DNA from: Antilocapra americana
Lineage: Eukaryota; Chordata; Mammalia; Artiodactyla; Antilocapridae
Assembly: GCA_007570785.1 (NCBI GenBank)
Contig: ML664159.1
Location: forward strand, 4,993,987 to 5,057,986
Direction: 5' to 3'
Length of the DNA: 64,000 nucleotides
Within the stretch, counting starts at the first letter, position 1. Every line of letters begins with the position of its first letter. The position numbers and the translations under genes are program-made. Positions 34,136 through 44,310 of this stretch are shown here, in pieces. Below the pieces are notes generated by a model that was not told the origin of the DNA, ran no database searches, and saw only the letters and a list, made by a program, of their open reading frames with translations.

Positions 34136-34735
34136 ATTAGCTATCTATTGCTGTGTAACAAATTACTGCACACTTAGTAATTTAAAGCAACACCTTGTCT
34201 CACAAGTTTTGTGAGTCTAGAGTCAAAGTGTTACTTCAATGGATCCTCTGCTGAGGGCCTCAAAGGCTGCCATCAAAGTGTCAACCAGGCTGTGTTCTCA
34301 TCTGGAGCCTGGACAGGGAAATCATCTAACTTCTGAGCTCACTCAGGTTGTTGGCAGAATTCATTTTCTTATGGCTGGAGCAAAGGACAGAGGTTGCTGC
34401 CATCTTTCTTGCTGTCAGCTGGAAGTTGCCCTTGGCTCTTAGAGGCTCCCCAGCATTTCCAGAAGCTACCTGCAGTTCTGTACCATGCTGGCTTTCCAGT
34501 ATGGCTGCTTGCTCTATCAAATCAGCAGGGAGAAAGAATCTCTAGAGTAAGGTTGATAGCAAGAAGTCTGAAATATAATGTAATTATGAGGATAACATCC
34601 CATTACCTTTGCCACATTCTATAAATTAGAAGCAAGTCATAAATTCCTTCCTTAAGCAGGGGGAGATGATCACACAAAGCTGTGGACACCAGGAGGTGAT
34701 GGAGCCAGCCTAGAGTCTATTCAACACAGAGAGAG
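34136..34735 (+). mobile_element. LTR-like or DNA-transposon mammalian repeat (family name uncertain)
   Basis: Begins 'tattagctatctattgctg', 'tgtaacaaattactgcac', and continues with 'gcctggacagggaaatca' and 'ccacattctataaattaga', a familiar long dispersed mammalian repeat with decayed coding content. The stacked plus-strand frames at 34239-34624 are not genes. Confidence 0.5.
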
Positions 34736-35663
34736 TGAAGAGGATCTGTTCATCTGAATGAATTGGTTCAGCTTCTTTGATTAGGCGTTTAGAATAGTTC
34801 TGCTCTTGGAGAGAGTGATAGAACAAACCTGAGAGTGACCAGAACTTCTGCATCCTTTCTTCAGTGGCCTGTTCTGACCATCCTGGGACCCTTGGCAGAT
34901 GGCTTGCTCATCCTCAAATGGTTAGCATTTCTACAGGATGTGGCATACCCAAACGTGCCTTTCTCAGCCTCAGTCCATGCAGAAGACTAGCCCCTCTCCT
35001 GTCATCAAAATATTACCCATGCATCTTATTGAATTTGCTCAAGTCTAAGCTATTGGGAAAATGTTCTTATAAAGCAACACAAGCTCAGAAATTCAGAGTT
35101 GATAATAACCTTACTTGTTGTCCCATGTATAGATTGCGTTTCCACACTAACAGGGCACAACGCTGTGTCAGCCCTGAGTTGTAGGAATTATGGGGATTTT
35201 TGTCACTGAGGCAGACGCACTTGGAAACATGTTTGGGTGCATTATACCATATGCAGACCAGAAAATTTTACCTATAGGATGGTTGGCTTGTGTTCATGGG
35301 GACAGGAACTTTGGCCAAAAAAAAAAAAAAAACAGTATTTTTTCCTAAGAATCATCTAAGCTGATTGAAAGTGCTTGTTCTTAAGCCTTTGACAGCCTTT
35401 TTGACTGAAGCCATCTTTCAGTTTACACTTTCTCCTAGACTGTTATGCTTCACCCTTTGGATTTGACATTTCTTGCAAGGTTTACTTGGTGTCTGCCTCT
35501 GGCCACTGCATGACTCTGCTTTCCTGTCTGAATAAAGTTTTTCTGTTACCCATGCTCCAGGCATCAGTTTTCAGCCCAACCCCATCAGATGTAGTCACTA
35601 AAGGGCGTAGTGACTTGCCCTCAATATGCAGCACCCTAGAGGAAACACTGGAGTGTGTAGTTA
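34736..35663. other. Unassigned non-coding sequence with an A-run
   Basis: A run of A at 35316-35332 with no retrotransposon body attached to it that I can identify. Frames 34864-35184 and 35486-35779 show no domain. Confidence 0.4.
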
Positions 35664-35675
35664 AGACAGTGTTGT

Positions 35676-35711
<36 letters not shown>

Positions 35712-35972
35712 AGGTGGGGGAGGCATGTGCACTCAGTCATGGCAGACTCTTGCGATCCCATGGACTCCAGTTCTTGTGATCCCATGAACTGTAGCCCATC
35801 AAAGTTCTTTTGTCCATGGGATTCTCCAGGCAAGAATACTGGATTGAGTTGGCAGTTCCTCTTCCATGGGATCTTCCCAACCTAGGGATGGAACCCATAA
35901 CTCTAGTGATTCCTGCACTGGTAGGCAGATTTTTAAATACTACATCACCTGGGAAGCCCTTAGACAGTGTTG
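35664..35972 (-). mobile_element. Bov-tA SINE with (GT)n tail and perfect 11-bp TSD
   Basis: The flanking repeats agacagtgttg at 35664-35674 and 35962-35972 are identical. Between them come a (GT)n run at 35675-35711, which is the SINE's own (AC)n tail read on the other strand, then a Bov-A body with a 24-bp tandem duplication (35748-35771, 35772-35795), then a diverged tRNA head ending 'cacctgggaagcc'. Open frames across it are artefacts. Confidence 0.9.
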
Positions 35973-35989
35973 CTTGCATGTTTTCATTT

Positions 35990-37690
35990 TCAGTTGCTCA
36001 GTTATGTCTGACTTTTTGCAACCCCATGACTGCAGCATGCAAGGCTTCCCTGTCCTTCAGCATCTCCTGGAGCTTGCTCAAACATATGCCCATTGAGTTG
36101 GTGATGCCATCCAATCATCTCATCCTCTGTGGTCCCCTTATCCTCCTGCCTTCAATCTTTCCCAGCATGAGGGTCTTTTCTAATGAGTCGGCTCTTTGCA
36201 TCAGGTGGCCAAAGTATTGGAGCTTCAGCTTCAGCATCAGTCCTTCCAATGAATATTCAGGACTGATTTCCTTTAGGATTGACTGGTTTGATCTCCTTGG
36301 TGTCCAAGGCACTCTCAAGAGTCTTCTCCAACACCACAGCTCAAAAGCATCAATTCTTCAGTGCTCAGCCTTATTTATAGTCCAACTCTCACATCCATAC
36401 TTGACTACTAGAAAAACCATAGCTTTGACTATATGGACCTTTGTTGGCAAAGTAATGTCTCTGCTTTTTAATACGCTGTCTAGATGTGTGATTGTTTTCC
36501 TTCCAAGGAGCAAGTATCTTTTAATTTCATGGCTGCAGTCACCATCTGCAGTGATTTTAGAGCCCAAGAAAATAGTGTGTCACTGTTTCTGTTGTTTCCC
36601 CATCTATTTGCTTTCCAAGTTATGGAACCCGATACCATGATCTTTGTTTTTTGAATGTTGAGTTTTAAGCCAGCTATTTCACTCTCCTCTTTCACCTTCA
36701 TCAAGAGGCCCTTTAGTTCCTCTTTGCTTTCTGCCACAGGGGTGGTGTCATCTGCATGTCTGAAATTATTGATATTTCTCCCAGCAATCTTGATTCCAGC
36801 TTGTGCTTCATCCAGTCCAGCATTTCTCATGATGTACTCTGCATATAAATTAAATAAGCAGGATGACAATATACAACCTTGATGTACTCCTTTCCCAATT
36901 TGGAACCAATCCTTTGTTCCATGTCCAGTTTGAACTGTTGTTTCTTGACCTGCATACAGATTTCTCAGGAGGTAGCTAAGTGGTCTGGTATTCCCATCTC
37001 TTGAAGAATTTTCAAGTTTGTTGTGATCCACTCAGTCAAAGACTTTAATGTAGTCAGTGAATCAGAAGTAGATGTTTTTCTGAAATTCTCTTGCTTTTTC
37101 TATGATCCAAAGGGTGTCGACAATTTGATCTCTGGTTCTTCTGCCTTTTCTAAATCCAGCTTGAACATTTGAAAGTTCTTGGTTCATGTACTGTTGAAGC
37201 CTAGCTAGGAGAATTTTGAGCATTACTTTGCTAGCATGTGAAATGAGTGCAATTGTGTGGTAGTTTGAACATTCTTTGACACTGACTTTCTTTAGGATTG
37301 GAATGAAAACTGACCTTTTCCAGTCCTGTGGCCACTGCTGAGTTTTCCAAATGTGCTGTCATACTGAGTGCAGCACTTTAACAACATTATCTTTTAGGAT
37401 TTGAAAAAGCTCAGCTGAAATTCTGTCACCTCCACTAGCTTTGTTCATAGTGATGCTTCCCAAGACCCACTCGACTTTGCACTCCAGGATGTCTGGCTCT
37501 AGGTGAGTGATCACACCATCATGGTTTTGGGGGTCATTAAGATCTTTTTTTTGTATAGTTTTTTAATTCTTGCTACCTCTTCTTATTATCTTCTGCTTCT
37601 GTTAAGCCCATACAATTTCTGTCCTTTATTGTGTCCATCTTTGCACGAAATGTTCCCTTGGTATCTCTAATTTTTCTGAAGAGATCTTTC
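35990..37690 (-). mobile_element. BovB LINE, 5'-truncated, reverse orientation
   Basis: About 1.7 kb. The 3' end is on the left ('tcagttgctcagttatgtc' near 35992) and the truncated 5' end near 37690 ('atctctaatttttctgaag'). On the minus strand it runs from the region before the RT through the whole RT and 3' region without the large deletion seen in the 5.4 kb copy. Frameshifts and stops are present. No TSD found. Confidence 0.93.
36358..37190 (-). pseudogene. BovB reverse transcriptase remnant
   Basis: The longest open part (36480-37031, minus) carries VHQGCILSSCLFNLY, MRNAGLDEAQAGIKI and, where the catalytic YADD should be, HADD (codons 36747-36758; F-R-HADD). Downstream, 36358-36567 carries DGDCSHEIKRYLLLGRK and KYGCESWTINKAE in another frame. 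Upstream, near 37125-37150, lies a damaged FRKGR-RTRDQI. The Tyr to His change at the catalytic motif and the frame breaks make it dead. Confidence 0.85.
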
Positions 37691-38160
37691 TTGCTGCCAA
37701 AGCAAAATTTGATGAGCTTAACACAGTAAGACTTTATTTCTTATAGGCACAATAAGATAATGCGGGTCTTCCTGGTCGGGTGATACTGGGGCCAAGGCTC
37801 CTTCCATCTCTGGCTCTGCCATCTCTAGCACACAGCTTCCCCCATCACTGTTTTTTTCTGCATCAAGCCATGGAAAGGAAAAGTTTATCAAAGATTTTGC
37901 AGAAAGGGTTTTACATGCTAAGCCCATCAAGTCTTACTTTCTCGGGGCACACCAAATGCAGGGTTGGCTGGGAAATGTGATCTATGTGGCCAAGAAGAAA
38001 GGGAAAACTTAACTAGCAGTGTCTGCCACAGGGAATCTTTTGACAGCCCTGAAGCTACTATACCCACATGCATATTGGGGAGACTTAGTGGACAGCACTC
38101 TTGAAAACAAGAACAATAATCAGTGGGTTTTAAAACTGAAGCTTATATTGAAACATACAA
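37691..38160. other. Unassigned sequence, possible ancient repeat
   Basis: 37740-38010 ('catcaagtcttactttctc', 'cagggttggctgggaaatg') resembles a known kind of mammalian LTR or DNA-transposon text, but the family is not identified. No gene. Confidence 0.35.
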
Positions 38161-38395
38161 AATTTAGTATGTTTCAGATGTTGCTCTAAGTGTTTTTCAA
38201 ATAATAACTCTCTAATCCTTATATAGCCCTATGGAGTAGTCCTATTATTGTCCTCATTTATAGATGGGAAAACTGAGGCACAGACTAGCTAAGTAGATTA
38301 CCCTAGGTAATAGCACCAGTAAATGGCAAGAGTGAGGATTTGAATCTAGACATCCTGGCTTCAGAGCCTGTGTTTTACCACTGTGCCTCATGGAC
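38161..38395 (+). repeat. MIR SINE, nearly full length
   Basis: 'tagatgggaaaactgaggca' followed by 'cagactagctaagtagatta', and 'aatggcaagagtgaggattt'. Good match to the MIR consensus over most of its length. Confidence 0.8.
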
Positions 38396-39249
38396 TTCAG
38401 CTTCATCCCTACTGTGATTCTTTCATGAGAATAAAATTTTTTATTGATAAGGAAATTGGGTATCTTAGTACAGCCCCCTGAAGAAAGACAGTATTATTCC
38501 TATTTTATATATTGTGCAATACACTTCACAGAAATCGATGAACCTCCCCACATTACACCAGCAGAGCAGTAAATTGCCCCTTTGGGAAGAATGAATTTTC
38601 TCATGGCCACACCTGGGCTTTGTGGGTGGGTCTTTGAGTGTGTTCCCCTCAGAGGGTATTTGGTGCTACTTTTATGGACAAAAATGTGAATATCTGAGGC
38701 AAAAGACTTATTTAATCCAAGAAGAGCAAGGGAAGACTACGAATTAATTTCAGTTCTTGTAACCATCAAGCTGTCAGGAAGACTTCAGCATGGTGTGAAT
38801 TAATAGCACAAATACCAAGAGTCTTTCCCTGCCAGGTAATGCCAGAAACCATGTGTATCAAAGAGTGCAGTGAATGTTAGAAAATCCTTCTTATAACTCA
38901 AGTTTACTTATTGTTGAAAAATAATACATGGAGCTATTGATGTGACCTTCATACTTCTTTATGAGTGAAGGTTACAGAGGGTATTAAAGACTATTCCACA
39001 GCAGTGATCTGACCTTTACACTTCAGGTAGCAGTCTATGAACAATGCCTAAAGATCTGTCTTTTAAGGGTTTTTTTGTGTTTTGTTGTTTTTTTTTTTTT
39101 TTGCCTTGAGTTTTCAATGTTATCAGATTCATCATAGGACTTTTAAAAATGTAAAGCAAAAAAATTGAGGACAGTATCTCTGCTTTAGCAATTCAATTAC
39201 ACTTAGATAATTCTATAATTTTAGCTCTTCTTTATTTTTGACTTATTGA
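38396..39249. other. Unassigned non-coding sequence with poly-T
   Basis: A T-run at 39088-39102. No recognised repeat or open frame of note. Confidence 0.4.
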
Positions 39250-39632
39250 CTGTCTTAATCCATTCAGATTGCTCTAACAAACTATCATAGACTGAGTAGC
39301 TCATAAACAACGAATATTTATTTCTCTGAAGGCTGGAAGTCCACGATCAAGATGCTGGCAGATGTGGGCTCTGGTGAGAGCTCTCTTTCTGGTTGATGGA
39401 TGGCTGTCTGCTTGTTGAGTCCTCACAAGGTGGAAGGCGTGAAGGCACTCTCTGTGGTCTCTTGTGAAGGCACTAATCTCATTCATGAAGGCTTCACCCT
39501 CAGAACCTAATCATCTCTTTAAAAGACTTCACTTCCTAATGCCATCACCCTGAGGGTTAGTTTCTGAATCCAAATTTAGAATTTCACAGGGAATAGATGA
39601 ATTTTGAGTGGGCACAAACATTCAGATCACAG
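39250..39632 (+). mobile_element. LTR-like mammalian repeat (same family as 10.7 kb)
   Basis: 'attgctctaacaaactatca', 'ctctgaaggctggaagtcca' and 'aaggcactaatctcattcat' repeat the text of the 10706-11090 element in the same orientation, with about a third of positions changed. Solo, non-coding. Confidence 0.55.
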
Positions 39633-40387
39633 AACTGACCTTTTTATTTAACTTCCAATATCATGTATCTGATCTCTTTGGATTAAAATCTCTTTAAAAG
39701 TTTTTACTCTTCCACAGTTTTTAAAAGAAAATTTTAAAAACAAAACCAATGGATATGAGATACATTTATGCTGATGTAACTTTTTATATTTCTATATACT
39801 TTCCTTTTATCTATACATAGACTAGAAATCACAATATTTTAAGAGTACCTTGAAATTTAGAGATGAATTTCATAACATCTTTTTATTTAATATATTCACC
39901 ACAGCTGTAGGAAGTGAATATGATTATAATCTCCTGTTATACATAACAAGACAGAGGCCCCAAGAGGGACTTGTCTGTGTCCCACAGCACACAGGGGACA
40001 GCTTGAGGTTCAGGTTTTTCATAAGGACTCAGTGTCTGGGCTTTCCTGCCTCTTCCTGTTGGCAGAGAGTTAATGTGAATATTTCCACTGAAATGTGGTC
40101 AGGTGGAGTCAGCATAGCGGGGAAGGGCCTTCTGCATGTTCCCAGAAATCTGCTAGGCATCCCACTCTCCTCAGGAGAATGGCATCCTCATGATAGCTCT
40201 TTGGGTCAGTGTTACTGTCTTTCTTTTAAGAGATGAAAAGCCCTGAAATTTAGAAAGATTACATGACTTACCCAAGGGTTCATGGTTTATAACAGTAAAA
40301 TTAGAGTTCAAGCCTCAGTTCATTTAGACCAAAATTCTGTGCTTTCCCTATACATCTTCCAAAATAAAACTTTTGTCTCAAATACTG
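39633..40387. other. Unassigned non-coding sequence
   Basis: 39890-40020 may be a decayed MIR ('acaagacagaggccccaaga'). The plus-strand frame 39850-40236 (128 codons) crosses it and shows no domain, so it is not called as a gene. Confidence 0.4.
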
Positions 40388-40603
40388 TGTGTGCTTGTGT
40401 GTTAGTCACTCAGTTATGTCTGACTCTTTGTGACCCCATGGATTATAGTCCAACAGACTCCTCTGTTCATGGAATTCTCCAGGCAAGAATACTGAAGTGG
40501 GTTGCTATTCTCTTCTCCAGAGGATCTTCCTGGCCCAGGAATCAAACCCAGGTCTCCTGCATTGCATGAAGATTCTTCACAGCTTGAGCCATCAGGGAAT
40601 TCC
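40388..40603 (-). mobile_element. Bov-tA SINE
   Basis: Minus-strand copy with a short TG-rich tail side ('tgtgtgcttgtgtgttagtc'), body 'gaccccatggattatagtcc', and head ending 'gagccatcagggaattcc'. No clear TSD. Confidence 0.92.
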
Positions 40604-42129
40604 ACCTACCTTTATTGAGTTAAGCAGCCAGTCTTAGATAACTAGACTCTGGTACTGGCCTGTGGCTTTTAACCAGTACGTGAGTGAGGAGAAGTTGGTC
40701 ATCAACAGGGGCTTGTGTTGAGGTGGTACGTGTGCACTGTTGGGTCAGGTGGGCGTGTTAATGTCCACTTGATAATTCTGAACACTTGCACCTGAATTTT
40801 CCTGGTGGATGTGTTCCAGTGCTTTCAGATGAGATTGTTCCCTTCTCTGTTTCAGACTGATGCTCTTGGCCTGATAGTTCATACTTGATTTTCTATATGT
40901 ATTTATTTATTGCAGTCTTTCATAAGAAGTAGTTTGGAGGTTTATTCATAAAATAGTGATTGATTCTTATGTAAGAAGCAGTTATTTGCTTCCAACAATG
41001 AGATCCTGAAAGCAAGACCTACGATCTATTTGTTACTGGGCCTTGAATCAAATAATTACCTTTTCTCTGAGACCTTGAAACAGTGCCTTTATTTCTGTAA
41101 GAAGCCAAGCTAACAGTTAAGTAAATCTATACATTTGCACTTCCATCTTTATAAAATGAATTTTCCTGAGTAAGGAAAGAATATGAAATCTTGGAGCATT
41201 TTTTTGTTCTTTGGGGTCTGCTTAGTAAGAATGTTGAATTTTTATTTACATGTTTATTTGCTTTTACTTTTATTGACTTACTGATGAAAAAGTGAATCCT
41301 AGGTTAGTTCTGTTGACGCGTTGGTCTTGAAGTAACATAATTAAAAACATAAATGAATGAACTATCTTTGTCTTCATTTCTTTTTTATAGAACTATATAT
41401 GAAAACAGCTTTACTTGGAAAAAATATATTTTATGTGATGGCATATTGTTGGCCCTTTTTCTGTGAGGCTGTGTGACTTGAATGCGTCCCAACTTCTCAC
41501 TCTGGTGTCATGGACAGTTTCTTTTTCCCTGGTATTATTTATACATATCTTTACTGTCAAGCTGCTAAATGATCCCCTTTCACGAGGTCTGGCTCACTGC
41601 TCTTCCCCCCAGGCTGAAGTCGACTTGCCAAAGTCCTGCTTGGCTGGCTGACCCTGCTCAGCAGCCCAGGAATAATATTTTGCCAACTGTTGGGGCCATT
41701 GCTGTAAGGACCAGGACACATGCCCCGTGAGCTTGCTTAGGAGCCCACAGCCCAACAGTAGTGGTGGGAATACCTGCTGGGGGGCAGCCCAACAGAAAGA
41801 TCCTCTTCACACACTCATCCCGACTGGAAATAACTGCCAATGAGGTATGCCTCAAACATATATTTATTGAGACTCACAGTCATGCATTTGCTTTTCTCTA
41901 GCTGCATTACAGATCATGCAAGGGAGATTAGCAATAGGATGCAGTACTATACCCATCTTTCTAATGAAGATTTCACATCACATAATCATATCATGTATAA
42001 TATCATATGTCATATTAAGATCTGTTGCCTAAATCCCACAGTGAGTGTTGAGCAGAACCAGGATCAAAATTTAGGTCTTTTAATTGAGTGCCCTGATGTT
42101 ACTTTTTAAAAATGATAGGCTGTAAATCA
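40604..42129. other. Unassigned AT-rich non-coding sequence
   Basis: About 1.5 kb without a recognised interspersed repeat. Frames at 41463-41651 (+) and 41658-41855 (-) have no domain. Candidate unique DNA. Confidence 0.4.
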
Positions 42130-42214
42130 AACATTTTTAATAGATTTTATCTTGTAGAGAAGTTTGAGGTTCACAGCAAAATTGAATGAAAGTAGTTTCC
42201 CCTGTTCATACATG

Positions 42215-42260
<46 letters not shown>

Positions 42261-42600
42261 GTTGTTCAGCCATGTCCCACTCTTTGTGACCCCATGGACT
42301 GTAGCCCACCTGACTCCTCTGTCCATAGTATTCTCCAGGCAAGAATGCTGGAATATGTAGCCATTCCCTTCTCCAGTCACACATGTATAGCCTCCCTTAA
42401 TATGCACAGCTGACCAGAGAGGTACATTTGCTACAGCTGGTGAACCTGTACTGATACATCTCACCCAGAGTCTATAGTTTATAGTTCATGCTTGGTGTTG
42501 TACATTCTGTAAGCTTTGACAAACATGAGAAGTATTCACCATTTTATCGATAGTATTACATGGAATACTTATGAAGTTTTAAAAGAGGGTTAAAAGGAGG
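42130..42600 (-). mobile_element. Old L1 (L1M-type) fragment, split by a Bov-A
   Basis: 42130-42212 ('gtagagaagtttgaggttc', 'acagcaaaattgaatga') and 42377-42600 ('acacatgtatagcctccc', 'gaggtacatttgctacagct', 'gcttggtgttgtacattct') are two halves of one reverse-oriented L1 region separated by the younger SINE. Confidence 0.7.
42213..42376 (-). mobile_element. Bov-A SINE (headless) with (GT)n tail
   Basis: A (GT)n run at 42213-42259 is followed by the Bov-A body ('agttgttcagccatgtccc' to 'ccattcccttctccag') and stops before the tRNA-like head. The GT run is the (AC)n tail of the reversed element. Confidence 0.9.
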
Positions 42601-42909
42601 CTTCTGATTTGAAGCCTAGTGACTCTTCCATTCACTGCAGCTGCCCCAGCCTTCCCAGGAGTGGGAAGGGAAGGCCCAGAGATGAACAGCTGTGGATGGC
42701 CTGCCACAGAGAGGCTTTGTGCAGAGGCCTGTGGGTCACACATCGAGCTGTTACAAACCTCTAACATCCCAGCACTGTATGTAAGATACGATCACCCTTT
42801 TAAATTTTGTCACATGTCCATAGTGCTAAATCATTAGGTAGTTTCCATAGAGACACCTAAGAGCAGAGTGTGGAATGTGAAAGGAAGAGTTCATCACAGG
42901 GGCAGGATT

Positions 42910-43060
42910 ATATAGGGCTGCTGAGCACAGGCTGTGGAATCAAAGTGCTTGCCTTTCTCTCTTGATTCTGCTGCACACTAACAGTGAAATGTTAGCCATG
43001 TTGTTCTGCTGCCCAGTGCCTCAATGTTTCCATCTGTAAAATGGGGCAGTGGCACCTCCC
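42910..43060 (-). repeat. MIR SINE, reverse orientation
   Basis: 'gctgtggaatcaaagtgctt' and 'tccatctgtaaaatggggca' mark a minus-strand MIR that runs directly into the LTR-like element. Confidence 0.65.
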
Positions 43061-43520
43061 TGTGCCAGGTTCCTGGGGCTGCCACAACAAAGTCCTGCAA
43101 ACTGGGGTGGCTTAAAACAACCAAAGTGTCTTCTTCACACTTCTAGAGGCTGGAAGTCCAAGATCAAGGTGTCAGCCACAGTGCTTCTGAAACCTGAAGG
43201 GGAGAATCCTCTCTTCTTTGCTGGCTTATGATGGTTTCCTAGGAATCTCTGGCATCTCTTGGCTTCCCATTGTGCTACTTCAGACTGGCCTTTGTCATCC
43301 ATGGCATTGTCCTTTCATGTATTTGTGTCTCTTTTCATCTCCTATTCTTATAAACAAGTAGTATTGGATTAGAGCCCACTCTAATTAATTATAACGTCAC
43401 TTCAACTTGATTATACCTTCAAACACCCTGTTTCCAAATAAGGTCACATTCCTAGGTTCTATGGGTTCAGATTTCAACATATTTTTTTTTGGGGGGGGTA
43501 ACATACATCAACTCATACTA
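43061..43520 (+). mobile_element. LTR-like mammalian repeat with T9-G8 junction
   Basis: 'ctggggctgccacaacaaag', 'ggtggcttaaaacaaccaaa', 'ctagaggctggaagtccaag', 'attggattagagcccactc', 'aataaggtcacattcctagg' and near its end T9 followed by G8 (43482-43498). It is related to, but a longer type than, the 10.7 and 39.25 kb copies. No coding region. Confidence 0.6.
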
Positions 43521-43604
43521 CTACCTCCTAGATTTGATGTGATGAAATGATGTACATAAAACACATGCCCATCTAGACACTCTGTTTTCCATCATCATCA
43601 TCAT

Positions 43605-44310
43605 CCTCAAATCCATTCAATTAGCAAATTTATATTGAGTACCCACCAAAGGCCACATCTGGTGGCAGCTTAAAAAAAATTGTTGATTTTGGCTGCACCG
43701 GGTCTTTGTTGCTGCTCTCAGGCGTTATCCAGTTGTGTGGAGCAGGTGCCACTCTCCTGCTGCAGAGCACAGGCTCACTAGTTGTGTCATGTGCGCTTTG
43801 TCACCTGCGGCATGTAGGATCCTCCCAGTCCGGGCATAGAACCTGTGTCCTCTGCCTTGGCAGGCGGATTCCCAACCACTGGACCACCATGGAAGGCTAC
43901 CCTGCAGTCTTGATCCATTCAGTAAGACACAGAGGAGCACAAGAGACCCAGGAAGGACTGCCTCCCCAACGGGACAAGATCTCATCTAGGGATTCTAGGA
44001 AGGGTTCTGCAGGGAAATTATATTGAAGAGCAGGACCAGGGAAAAACATAAAAAAGATCAAGGGTTGACCAGAAGAGGACTGTGGAATAGAAGGTTCCAT
44101 GCAGAGAGCAGAGACTGAGCAATGTCTGGACTTGACAGTCCAGAGAGGCTTAAGAGCATTGAATGAGGAGCTGAGGGCAGACGATGAGATTGGAGGGTGG
44201 GCAGGGCAGGTCCCATAGGACCTAGTAGGATATATCAAGGATTTTGATCTACACACTAACACTGATGGGAAACCATTGAAGGGTTTTAAGTGGTAGAAAT
44301 GGAACTGTTT
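43605..44310 (+). repeat. Ancient unnamed repeat, split by a CHR-type SINE
   Basis: 43605-43671 and 43900-44310 ('gggaaaccattgaagggttt', 'ttaagtggtagaaatgg') show the same dispersed text as 10370-12080. The stacked frames 43706-44262 are not genes. Confidence 0.45.
43672..43899 (-). mobile_element. CHR-type tRNA SINE, longer form, reverse orientation
   Basis: A-run then 'ttgattttggctgcaccggg', 'ctgctgcagagcacaggctc', 'ggcatgtaggatcctcccag', and the head 'cccaaccactggaccaccat'. It keeps the middle part lost from the 19.9 kb copy. The B box is mutated (ggttctatgccc on the minus strand). Confidence 0.75.

Noticed and set aside
35316..35332. Poly-A run as the tail of a processed pseudogene
   Set aside because: Sequence upstream (34740-35315) shows no recognisable coding similarity and no TSD was found.
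35810..36640. Longest plus-strand open frame in the window (276 codons)
   Set aside because: It runs antisense through a Bov-tA and the BovB 3' region. The real coding strand of BovB is minus, so this is a shadow frame.
39850..40236. 128-codon plus-strand frame
   Set aside because: It crosses a probable MIR remnant and has no domain; chance length for this composition.
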